A DNA stretch of 8,026 nucleotides from Thiobacillus sp. (GCA_003510325.1 DONB01000149.1:4572-12597); one strand, 5' to 3'. Counted from the first letter of the stretch, positions 1 through 6,245 are shown. Program-made: numbers and translations. Notes: generated from the sequence alone by a model not told the origin.

Positions 1-617
1 CCGCCCTGCGGCGGGCTGCTCAGCCGCAATCGGATGCGCTCCTGTAGCTCGTCGTCACTTTCCTCGTCCGCGCCGCCAGTGAAGCCCACGGGGAGCGCCA
101 TCGGGCCAAGCGGCGCACTCGCCTGCACGCCGACGGGCGGAGACGAGAATGTGAGTTGCGCACCGACCGCGTACTCGTAGTTGCCCGCCGCGCCCGCGAC
201 CACGGCCCGCACCGTCACGTCCTTCTGCGATGACGGACCCGGCGCCCAGACGTAGGGGCCGCCCGTGACCTCGTATTCCGCGCCGCCGTCGCGAACGAGG
301 AGCGTCCCGTCTATGATCGTCGATCCACCAATGGCCGTGGCAATCACCGTGCCTGTGGCTTTGCTCGCTGGCACCTTGCCGGCACCGAGAAAGAGCGTGG
401 CCCATCGCAACAGATAGTCGCCCGTCGCCGTGTCCGGGATCATCTGCGTCGAGAGGAACACCACCGTCTGATAGATTCCCCAGGCCACGCCGGCCAGCAC
501 ATGCGCGATGACCCACGCGAGGGACCGGACGACCAGCGCGTTGCTATTGCCCATGCGCGCGTTCAGGTCGCCTTTCACGCGCGTTATCAGTTCGGATAGT
601 GTTGGCGTTATCAGCAT
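1..617 (-). CDS. Baseplate J-like protein (Mu gp47 family), N-terminal part; runs off the left edge
   Basis: This is a baseplate wedge protein that helps join the central hub to the periphery of the contractile-tail baseplate. The frame starts with ATG at 617 and stays open for 205 codons to base 1, so the C-terminal part lies outside the window. The N-terminus (MLITPTLSELITRVKGDLNA) is the expected start of the family. At residues 181-205 comes the baseplate J signature GGADEESDDELQERIRLRL followed by SSPPQG, matching the usual GGxDEExDxELRxRLLxRL..PPxGG pattern. Before it, about residues 85-170 look like a beta-rich domain (VTGGPYVWAPG, VRAVVAGAAGNYEYAVGAQL), where this family usually carries GxxGN-type turns. 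The start lies one base after the gp46 stop (TGA-C-ATG), so translation is probably coupled; only a weak AGGA is seen upstream. Family assignment is strong. The function is inherited from Mu gp47 and P2 gpJ. Confidence 0.94.
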   Translation of the reverse strand, partial: MLITPTLSELITRVKGDLNARMGNSNALVVRSLAWVIAHVLAGVAWGIYQTVVFLSTQMIPDTATGDYLLRWATLFLGAGKVPASKATGTVIATAIGGSTIIDGTLLVRDGGAEYEVTGGPYVWAPGPSSQKDVTVRAVVAGAAGNYEYAVGAQLTFSSPPVGVQASAPLGPMALPVGFTGGADEESDDELQERIRLRLSSPPQG

Positions 618-618
618 G

Positions 619-1440
619 TCACAATCCTATCGCCGCCCAGAGGTCCGGGAAGCGCTCGACTATCGTATCACCATCCTGCTTGTACGCGGTCACCTGCACG
701 GCCAGCCGGTTGCCGGCCTGCGCCTCCACGAGTACGTCGATGCGAGCGCACAGGCCATCGTCGATGAGCGGCTGCAAGGCTTCCTCGGCGAAGGATCGCG
801 CCTCCTGTAGGGTCTCCTGTGTGAGTCCGCGAGCGCGACAGAGCCAGAGCTTGCTGCCGTAGCGGTCGCCGGAAGTCGGCAGGTACTGGTCTGCCCACCA
901 GCCACCCTTGTACGGCAACGGGCCTCGGTCGTCCGGTAGCACGTCCTCAGCGCTGGCGCGGCGGTCGGAGAGCAACGAAATCCACATGGCCTCGCGGAGC
1001 GTGACATGCGACAGCGTTGGCGACCACGGCAAGAGCTCATAGAACGGCAACCCGAGCGAGTCCTCCATGTGGCCGCCGAGCGGGTCGGCGTAGAGGATGT
1101 CGCCGGACTCGACATGAGCAAGGCCGGGCGTCACATAGTCCGCCCAACGGCGCGCGGGGTCGATGACCTCGAGCGCAAGATTCGTGATCGTGCCCGGCGC
1201 GCGGACCTCGTAGATCCGATCCGGTGTCATGTCTGACGCAAGATGCAATACTGCTATCAGCCCGCTATAGGTGACGGACGCAATGACTGGCGTAGTCGCG
1301 GGCGGCACATAGGCGATGGCTGGGTCATTCGTCCACGCCGCCGGGTTCGTCAAATCGGCGCCGATCATCGCCTCGTTGAACGTGACCTCCACGGTGTGCA
1401 GGCCGTTGGCGCGTGCCGATGCGACCCACGGAGCAGCCAC
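619..1440 (-). CDS. Phage GP46 family baseplate protein with an extra N-terminal Ig-like domain
   Basis: The protein has 273 residues. The C-terminal part (about 110-273) is a GP46 family domain. It opens with GDILYADPLGG, then has the hallmark GGWWADQYLPTSGDRYGSKL (179-198), then LTQETLQEARSFAEEALQPL and a beta-rich end (RIDVLVEAQAGNRLAVQVTA). In Mu-like phages gp46 is a small baseplate protein between the spike (gp45) and gp47, probably the counterpart of gp25-like wedge proteins. Residues 1-105 are not part of that family. They read like a bacterial Ig-like (SbsA/Big_5 type) beta-sandwich: VEVTFNEAM at 17-25, TNPAAWT, then VIASVTYSGLIAVLHLASDM and TPDRIYEVRAPG. The start is GTG, overlapping the gp45 stop by one base (TAGTG). 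No other start fits as well, because the Ig-like strand pattern begins within the first 20 residues. The C-terminal call is firm; the N-terminal one is inference from strand and motif pattern. Confidence 0.92.
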   Translation of the reverse strand: MAAPWVASARANGLHTVEVTFNEAMIGADLTNPAAWTNDPAIAYVPPATTPVIASVTYSGLIAVLHLASDMTPDRIYEVRAPGTITNLALEVIDPARRWADYVTPGLAHVESGDILYADPLGGHMEDSLGLPFYELLPWSPTLSHVTLREAMWISLLSDRRASAEDVLPDDRGPLPYKGGWWADQYLPTSGDRYGSKLWLCRARGLTQETLQEARSFAEEALQPLIDDGLCARIDVLVEAQAGNRLAVQVTAYKQDGDTIVERFPDLWAAIGL

Positions 1441-2060
1441 TACACCACCCCCGTTATCAGGCCCTTGGAGTAGGTCACGGTCTGGCCAGCACCCGTGAGG
1501 AAAGAGCCTGTAGCGCCGGGCACGCCAGCGGCCTGGAATGCCGAGGTGGCGTTGATTGTGGGCGCGACAAGCGTGCCGCCGCTGCCGCCGATTCCGCCAC
1601 CTCCCGAGAGCGACGTGAATCCGAGCGTACCGAACGTGCCCGCCGGAGCGGACATCGAAACCGTGGCCTGCAACGTGCCCGAAACGATGGTGTTGCCGCC
1701 CAGGTCAATCGGTGTGCCCGTCGGGCTGCCAATCGAAACTTTCGTCGAGTCGAGCAAGATGCCGTAGCCGTCCGCGTGGTACATGGCCACGGCCCCGGAT
1801 GCGAGGGTCGTCGGTCGGTAGCGGCGATCCGCGACGATGAGCGCGACGGCGTGATCCGAGGATGCGTTGACGTTGCCGACGAAGGCTTCGGCACCCACGA
1901 ACGGGCGCGATGTGAAGCCGTAGGGCTCGGCGTGCTCGACTTCCGAGCGCACGAGACCACCCATGCCCTTGATCTGGAGCTTGCGGAGCGCCGATCCTTC
2001 CGTCACGCCTACCACTTCGGCGCGGGTGAATAGTGCTATCATTCTGCGAGACAGATCCAT
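1440..2060 (-). CDS. Baseplate spike/assembly protein V, Mu gp45 family
   Basis: This is the likely central spike of the baseplate, the trimeric needle that touches the cell envelope when the tail contracts. It has 206 residues. Residues 5-95 carry the gp45 core, an OB-fold-like region with the conserved YGFTSRPFVGAEAFVG (47-62) and DHAVALIVADRRYRP (69-83). Residues 96-150 look like a short beta-helix stalk with strands such as GYGILLDSTKVSIGS and GTPIDLGGNTIVSGTLQAT. A glycine-rich linker (SGGGGIGGSGG, 152-162) follows, then a C-terminal segment GSFLTGAGQTVTYSKGLITG (185-204). The HxH motif known from metal-capped spikes of this type is not visible. The frame is open 90 bases further upstream, but ATG at 2060 is preferred: it overlaps the P-like stop by one base (TGATG) and begins with the conserved MDLSRRMIALFTRAEV. 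The upstream extension would lie wholly inside the previous gene. The length is close to Mu gp45. Confidence 0.92.
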   Translation of the reverse strand: MDLSRRMIALFTRAEVVGVTEGSALRKLQIKGMGGLVRSEVEHAEPYGFTSRPFVGAEAFVGNVNASSDHAVALIVADRRYRPTTLASGAVAMYHADGYGILLDSTKVSIGSPTGTPIDLGGNTIVSGTLQATVSMSAPAGTFGTLGFTSLSGGGGIGGSGGTLVAPTINATSAFQAAGVPGATGSFLTGAGQTVTYSKGLITGVV

Positions 2061-3202
2061 CAGTCGAACCAATCCTCGTGCGGCGCGGCCGCCTTCTTGC
2101 CCTTGTTCGGTACGGCCTTGTCGAGCGTCGTCATCGCGCGATTCCACCAAGGCCGCCAGCCGTGCGTGATGGGCTTCTTGCGCTCCTCTGGCGGCTGTAG
2201 CTCAAAGGCACCGGGCGGCATCAATGTCATCTCCGCGACGGTCCCACCGGAGTCGAGCCGTAGCGTCACCTCAGTGACAAGGAGTTCCGCCCACACGCCA
2301 AGATCGCTGTCTTCGACACGGCGCAGAACGTTCGGCGCATAGAGCACGCCGTCACCATCGCGCCAGCCAGGGACGGTGAGTGTCGCCACGGCCGACCGGC
2401 CCGCGCGCGTGACTGCCTCCCAAACGCCCCGGCGCTCGCAAGCGGCGATGTCCGCCTGCTGGTCTGCCATCACCACGAGCATCCGGTAGCGCTCGATTGC
2501 CGAGTCTTGGACGATTGCGACCGGCGTTGCGGCATCGGCGGCAAACACGGCGTCATCGCCGCGGCGCTGGCCATAGACCCGGTATTCCGAGTAGCGGTCT
2601 GCCGATGAGCACTTGACCGACATTTCCGGGCACGCCGCCGCATCAATCGCGGCAGCCGCGGTCATGCCCTTGACCGCGAGGATCAGATTTCCGGCTGCGT
2701 CGTCCGTGACGAATGCTCCGGCGTCGTGGCACAGCCGCTCTAGTGCGCCTATCACGGTCTCTCCCGGCTCCGGCGCCCATCGGGCTAGCGGCTCCAAGGA
2801 CACCACATCGGACGCGACAGAGAGCCCGTAGGGCGCGGCAAGGGCCGTCGCAATCGAGTCGAGGTATCCGCCGAGGAATTCCGAAGGTTCTCCGGTGCAG
2901 GAGCACATTGCATCGACGGCACGCGAGCGGCCGGAGACGGAGCGCAGACGCCCGGACTTGCCGCGGCTTTCCGTCACCTCCTCGGCGTAGCCCGTGAGGA
3001 GCAATTCCCGTCCGAGGTACACCTCGACGGGATCTCCGGTGGCAATGCCGAGCGGATTGATCGTGCCGGGCTGGCCAGCCGACATCGACACGGAGAACGC
3101 GGACGGAAAGGAATCGATGGACCGAGACAGAGAGAGCCCGGTCCAATTGCCGAACTCCTTGCCGCGAGCCCGTAGCGTCACCATTTCGCGCGTCTGTGCC
3201 AT
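2060..3202 (-). CDS. Baseplate hub protein, Mu P (gp44) family
   Basis: The protein has 380 residues and is a tail/baseplate hub protein related to Mu gp44 and, more distantly, to GPD/gp27-like hubs that link the tube to the spike. The N-terminus has the family pattern: VTLRARGKEFGNWTGLSLSR, then SIDSFPSAFSVSMS, then GDPVEVYLGRELLLTGY (56-72). VSGRSRAVDAMCSC (89-102) corresponds to the usual GRxRxxDLVDCS segment. A central part (ETVIGALERLCHDAGAFVTD, 148-167) and a strand-rich C-terminal part follow, ending in TVAEMTLMPPGAFELQP (321-337), which is where the family usually ends. About 40 more residues rich in K, R and W continue to HEDWFD. ATG follows the N-like stop after one base (TAG-C-ATG); a GGAG four bases upstream of the ATG overlaps the end of the preceding gene. 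The spike gene follows with a one-base overlap. Confidence 0.92.
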   Translation of the reverse strand: MAQTREMVTLRARGKEFGNWTGLSLSRSIDSFPSAFSVSMSAGQPGTINPLGIATGDPVEVYLGRELLLTGYAEEVTESRGKSGRLRSVSGRSRAVDAMCSCTGEPSEFLGGYLDSIATALAAPYGLSVASDVVSLEPLARWAPEPGETVIGALERLCHDAGAFVTDDAAGNLILAVKGMTAAAAIDAAACPEMSVKCSSADRYSEYRVYGQRRGDDAVFAADAATPVAIVQDSAIERYRMLVVMADQQADIAACERRGVWEAVTRAGRSAVATLTVPGWRDGDGVLYAPNVLRRVEDSDLGVWAELLVTEVTLRLDSGGTVAEMTLMPPGAFELQPPEERKKPITHGWRPWWNRAMTTLDKAVPNKGKKAAAPHEDWFD

Positions 3203-3203
3203 G

Positions 3204-4412
3204 CTACTCCGTCAGCACCACGATCTCGCCAGCGACCGCACCGGGATCGGCAATGCCATTGCGCAGCACTATCTCAGCCGCTCGCTCGGCATCGTCGTAT
3301 AGCTCCGATGCGAGCACGAGCGCCGGACGGCGGGATGACAAGATGATCGTTTGCTGATGCGGCAGGTCCATCGCCTCATGCAGGATCGCTTCCACCATCG
3401 ACGCCCGGGCCTCTACCGCCGCGTTGTAGGCGGCCGGGTCCGTGAGATAGTGCTCGGCCAGGGCCATCTCGTCACCGAGCGCCTGTGCCGCGGCAACCGC
3501 CTCCTCGTAGGACGCGAACTGCTGCCCGGCCGTAAGTTCCGCGGCGCGGGCCACGGCGAGCGCGTAGAGCATCTGGTCAAGGATTGCCGCGTTGACGAGG
3601 ATCTGTTGATCGGTCGCCGTGTCGCCGCCCGCGGCAAGCGCGGCCTGCGTCTGGATGAGCCCGGCGGAAAGCGTCGTCGAGACACGCCGCGCATCGACGG
3701 GCTCGCTGAGTGACTGCGCGCCCGTATCCCACGTCGATGAGAGCGTGTCCGCGTCACCGCTCAGGGTTTCAGCGGTGTCCGCGATCACGCCCACCGCGTA
3801 GATGAACGCGTCCAGGTCCGTGCCGGTCAGGCTGCCCATGATCTCGAGCATGGCCGTCATGCGTTCTTCAATCGAGCCGGTGAGCAGTCGCTGGACCTTG
3901 CGATTCAAGGCCATGACCTGCGTGCGCATCGCGTAGAACTCCCGCGTGGTCTGGCGGAAGGACGCGGCGAGGGCCTGCATCTTGGACAGCTTCGATGCCG
4001 CGGCCTTGTAGACCGAGCCCGCATCGACAAAGCCAAGCTCGAATTCCACGTAGCTCTTGACGCTGGAATCCTCGCTCATCGAGCAGGTCTCACAAACGAC
4101 GGACAGATTGCCAAGCTCGGGGTGGACCAGTGTGGCGATGCCGCCCATCTCGCAAGCGTTGACCAGGGCGACCTTCTGCACCGCCACATCGGAGCCCGTC
4201 ACGAACGCCCGGATCTTGTAGCGTCGCGTGCTTCTGCGCATGTCCTCGACATAGGGCTCGTCACGCTGCCGGAACTCGTGCACCACCACGTCGCGCCCGG
4301 TGTCGAGGCCCACGTCGATACCGTCGAACTGCACTCCGCGATACTTGAAGCGCTGTCGCTTCTTCTCTCCGGGTGCGCCGAGCGCCGAGGCGACCTGTGC
4401 GAAGATTCCCAT
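3204..4412 (-). CDS. DNA circularisation / baseplate protein, Mu N family
   Basis: The protein has 402 residues. Mu N is a structural tail/baseplate component, and the family is called DNA circularisation protein because of its reported role with injected DNA. The N-terminal domain (about 5-115) is typical: the RFKYRGVQFDGIDVGLDTGR region, VVHEFRQRDEPYVEDM, RRYKIRAFVTG (63-73), GIATLVHPELGNLSVVCETC (91-110) and SMSEDSSVKSYVEFELGFVD. A long, mainly helical, alanine-rich middle part follows (about 135-345). The end is conserved: PALVLASELYDDAERAAEIV (363-382) with RNGIADPGAVAGE. I chose ATG at 4412 because it overlaps the tape measure stop by one base (TAATG), as other genes here do. An in-frame GTG at 4430 would add only six residues and has no ribosome site. 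The P-like gene starts after a one-base gap. The molecular role is inherited from the family; the residues alone do not show it. Confidence 0.91.
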   Translation of the reverse strand: MGIFAQVASALGAPGEKKRQRFKYRGVQFDGIDVGLDTGRDVVVHEFRQRDEPYVEDMRRSTRRYKIRAFVTGSDVAVQKVALVNACEMGGIATLVHPELGNLSVVCETCSMSEDSSVKSYVEFELGFVDAGSVYKAAASKLSKMQALAASFRQTTREFYAMRTQVMALNRKVQRLLTGSIEERMTAMLEIMGSLTGTDLDAFIYAVGVIADTAETLSGDADTLSSTWDTGAQSLSEPVDARRVSTTLSAGLIQTQAALAAGGDTATDQQILVNAAILDQMLYALAVARAAELTAGQQFASYEEAVAAAQALGDEMALAEHYLTDPAAYNAAVEARASMVEAILHEAMDLPHQQTIILSSRRPALVLASELYDDAERAAEIVLRNGIADPGAVAGEIVVLTE

Positions 4413-5833
4413 TATTGTGCAAATCCCCACATGCGCTTGAACTGCGTCAGTTGCACCGTCACGCCCGGCGGCGAGTCAGGAACCGATATGTTCGTTCCCG
4501 CCGGAAGGCCGCTGCCCTCCACTCGGATCACAAGCGGCTTGTCCATGAGCGAGGCCCATCCGGGTATGCCGGCCATGTTCGGCATACGGGAGAGGACCGC
4601 ATTGCGGGCGGCCATGCGGCGTGCTCCTACGTCTGAGATGCGCGCTCGGGTTTCAAGCTCCTCTTGATCGATCTCCTTCATATCGGCAAGCGTCTCGCCG
4701 ATGATTTCGCCAATCGGCTTCCCGATCTCATAGCCGATGATGGCGGGAAGCACTCGCGTCGTGATCTTCTCCAGTACTCCCATCTTCCCCGCACCAGGAA
4801 TCGGCACACCATTAGGCCCAAGCACCGGCGGCAGTCCGGGCACCCCACCTGCGCCCCACGCCTTCATCGCCGGACCGATCTTGCTGGCCAAGTCCAGGAT
4901 GCTGTTGAGGCTGCCGACTACCTTGCCGAGCACGTTCACGCCCGCGACAACGAGGATAATGTTACGGATCGCCTTCCAATGATCGGCAACGAACTGGAGC
5001 AAACCGACGACGGTTTGCAGGCCTTCGCGGATCTTCGTTCCGATGGCCTCTCGGTTGGCTTGCATCCACGCAATCGTCTGCTTGACCAGCGGCTCCAGAA
5101 GCGGCACAAGCTCCTTGCCCAAGACGTTTGCCACGCCGCGCAGCATGGACTTGAGCTTGCTCATGGTGTCGCCGAACTCCTCGGCGGCCTTCAGGTCGGC
5201 TTCGGTCTGGATGCCGTACAGGTGGGCTTCCTTGCGCAGATTCTTGAGCCCGTCCGCGCCCGCCTCCACCATGCGGATCATGTCTCCGCCGCCACGACCG
5301 AAAGCGGCTTGAGCGAGCGCGGCGCGACGGGTCGGATCTTCCAGATCGGATATGGCCTGCATCACGAGATCAAAGGCTTCTTCTGTGCCTTTCGCACCTT
5401 GCAGCATGGCGAGGCGGCCCGGCCCTACGTCCTTGAGCAGTGCGGCCAGCGGACCTTTGCCGGCCTTCAGTTGGCCCATCGTGCGACTGAAAATCTTGAG
5501 CGAGTTGTCCAGGGTGTCAACGCCGGTGTCGGTCTGCCCCGCCGCGAAGCGAAGCTCTTGCAGTGCCACGGCGTTGATGCCGAGTTGCCGGCTCAGATTG
5601 TATAGCTCGCTGCTTCGCTCCACGTAGTCATCGAGGAAGCGCGAGACGGCGTAGCCGGCAGCGGTCGCGCCCGCCGCGAGGATGCCGATGCCGCGGAGAG
5701 CCGAGCCCGCCGCCTTGCCGATGGTCTCGATGGGAGCAAGCGCGATCTTGGTCCGCGCCGCGAAGCCCTTGATCGCCGCGCTCGCCTTGTCCAGCGCGGT
5801 AATCTCTACTTGGACTTTCGGTAGCTTCGGCAT
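4412..5833 (-). CDS. Tail tape measure protein
   Basis: The protein has 473 residues and should sit inside the tail tube and set tail length. Residues 73-235 carry a pattern common in tape measures of Mu-like phages: SSELYNLSRQLGINAVALQE (74-93), RFAAGQTDTGVDTLDNSLKI (95-114), EEAFDLVMQAISDLEDPTRR (151-170), then AALAQAAFGRGGGDMIRM and a helical AEEFGDTMSKLKSMLRG. Hydrophobic stretches lie at about 46-63 (GIGILAAGATAAGYAV), 288-309 (IRNIILVVAGVNVLGKVVGS) and 361-381 (VLPAIIGYEIGKPIGEII), as usual for tape measures that contact the inner membrane. No muralytic domain is visible. The C-terminus (about 430-473) turns strand-like and proline-rich. The ATG overlaps the stop of the frameshifted chaperone extension by one base (TAATG). 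The position after gp41 and before N matches Mu gp42. It is short for the family, which suggests a short tail. Confidence 0.94.
   Translation of the reverse strand: MPKLPKVQVEITALDKASAAIKGFAARTKIALAPIETIGKAAGSALRGIGILAAGATAAGYAVSRFLDDYVERSSELYNLSRQLGINAVALQELRFAAGQTDTGVDTLDNSLKIFSRTMGQLKAGKGPLAALLKDVGPGRLAMLQGAKGTEEAFDLVMQAISDLEDPTRRAALAQAAFGRGGGDMIRMVEAGADGLKNLRKEAHLYGIQTEADLKAAEEFGDTMSKLKSMLRGVANVLGKELVPLLEPLVKQTIAWMQANREAIGTKIREGLQTVVGLLQFVADHWKAIRNIILVVAGVNVLGKVVGSLNSILDLASKIGPAMKAWGAGGVPGLPPVLGPNGVPIPGAGKMGVLEKITTRVLPAIIGYEIGKPIGEIIGETLADMKEIDQEELETRARISDVGARRMAARNAVLSRMPNMAGIPGWASLMDKPLVIRVEGSGLPAGTNISVPDSPPGVTVQLTQFKRMWGFAQ
4564..4587. repeat. Perfect 8-bp inverted repeat inside the tape measure gene
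   Basis: GTATGCCG (4564-4571) and CGGCATAC (4580-4587) are exact reverse complements around an 8-base spacer. In the tape measure mRNA this could form a hairpin in the codons for RMPNMAGIP. There is no T-run, so it is not a typical intrinsic terminator, and it lies about 150 bases before the end of the gene. It may be chance or a codon by-product (the RMP and AGIP codons); no function is claimed. Confidence 0.5.
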
Positions 5834-6245
5834 TACTTCGCACCCATCGCCAAGGTTTCATACCACCAAAGGAGATCGTCAATCGTGAGGGAGAGCAGGG
5901 CCTCGGGTGGCCAATGGACGGCTAGGGAGAGCTGTCCGAGGATTGGCCTCCACTCGGAGACTGACGACCACCCGGCAAGAAAGGGGTCATCGCTGCAACC
6001 ACCTTTCCGAAGTCGTCCACGTCCAGGGAATCAATCGCATCCTGCGGCTCCTCCGCGCCCTTCACCGTGCGGCCGAGCCGCTGAATGAGCACGGCCATCT
6101 GCGCCACGTCATGATCTTTCCCGGCCGTTTCGGCGGCCTTCATGTCGCCAAGGTTCGCGCGGCGCGAGAACACGAGCGTGGCCACGTCTTCGCCAAAGGA
6201 ACGAAGCGGACAATCGAGCACGACTTGCACCGGAGTGACCGCCAT
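5833..6245 (-). CDS. Frameshifted tail assembly chaperone fusion (gp41 + GpE/T-like extension) by -1 ribosomal slippage
   Basis: Predicted fusion read as 6245 down to 5979, then re-reading base 5979 and continuing to the TAA at 5835-5833. It has 89 residues of the gp41-like protein plus 48 from the -1 frame, 137 in all. The extension begins LAGWSSVSEWRPILGQLSLA and contains VHWPPEALLSLTIDDLLWWY followed by ETLAMGAK. The HWPPEAL..LTIDDLLWWYE pattern is what P2 GpE-like and other T-type extensions look like. In that frame there is no ATG, GTG or TTG between the slippery site and this motif, so independent translation of the motif is unlikely. The stop overlaps the tape measure ATG by one base, which fills the otherwise empty 88 bases between gp41 and the tape measure. 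In lambda and P2 the shifted product links assembly of the tube to the tape measure; the same job is inferred here. Confidence 0.85.
5922..6245 (-). CDS. Tail assembly chaperone, Mu gp41-like (unshifted product)
   Basis: This is a 107-residue protein of the Mu gp41 type, the Mu-like counterpart of the lambda G/P2 E tail chaperones, which act during tail assembly and are not expected in the finished particle. The visible pattern is TPVQVVLDCPLRSFGEDVAT (4-23), LVFSRRANLGDMKAAETAG (24-42), then VAQMAVLIQRLGRTV (48-62) and IDSLDVDDFGKVVAAM (71-86). The last 18 residues after Phe89 are Gly/Ser/Pro-rich and look unstructured (LPGGRQSPSGGQSSDSSP), as expected for the default end of a gene used for frameshifting. 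An open frame extends 33 bases further upstream, but ATG at 6245 overlaps the tube stop by one base (TGATG) and starts where the conserved sequence starts. Residues 87-89 (TPF) are encoded across the slippery heptamer described separately. Confidence 0.88.
   Translation of the reverse strand: MAVTPVQVVLDCPLRSFGEDVATLVFSRRANLGDMKAAETAGKDHDVAQMAVLIQRLGRTVKGAEEPQDAIDSLDVDDFGKVVAAMTPFLPGGRQSPSGGQSSDSSP
5979..5985 (-). promoter_or_regulatory. Programmed -1 frameshift slippery heptamer C CCT TTC
   Basis: On the coding strand the gp41 frame reads ACC CCT TTC, so the seven bases C CCT TTC fit the X XXY YYZ rule exactly, in the correct phase. After a one-base slip the two codons become CCC and TTT, which still decode as Pro and Phe with the same or near-matched tRNAs. 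The next -1 codon (CTT at 5979-5977) enters the GpE/T-like frame. A six-base inverted repeat, TCCGAG/CTCGGA, lies downstream (plus-strand arms 5935-5940 and 5953-5958) but begins about 20 bases after the heptamer, far for a stimulatory hairpin. Its role is doubtful. Function is inferred and efficiency cannot be read from sequence. Confidence 0.85.

Noticed and set aside
1413..2033. 206-codon plus-strand open frame opposite gp45
   Set aside because: It lies almost exactly under the gp45 gene. Its translation is low-complexity (runs of R, A and G) with no family resemblance, so it is an antisense shadow.
2061..2150. Upstream extension of gp45 to 2150
   Set aside because: The extra 30 residues are charged and without family resemblance, and they lie wholly within the end of the P-like gene. 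MDLSRRM at 2060 matches the family start and the TGATG junction.
4413..4430. GTG at 4430 as start of the N-like gene
   Set aside because: It would overlap the tape measure gene by 19 bases with no ribosome site. The ATG at 4412 makes the one-base overlap seen at other junctions, and the conserved N-terminus begins there.
4664..5605. 313-codon open frame on the plus strand opposite the tape measure gene
   Set aside because: The minus strand here carries a well-recognised tape measure protein. The plus-strand translation is rich in R, H and L with no recognisable motif, as expected of an antisense shadow in GC-rich coding DNA.
5628..5882. Minus-strand open frame of 84 codons overlapping the start of the tape measure
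   Set aside because: Most of it is the tape measure gene read in another frame. The intergenic stretch is better explained by the -1 frame, which has the GpE-like motif and ends on the tape measure start.
5935..5958. TCCGAG/CTCGGA inverted repeat as the stimulatory hairpin of the frameshift
   Set aside because: The stem is only six base pairs with a 12-base loop and starts about 20 bases after the heptamer, while stimulatory structures usually begin within 5-9 bases. It is kept only as a remark.
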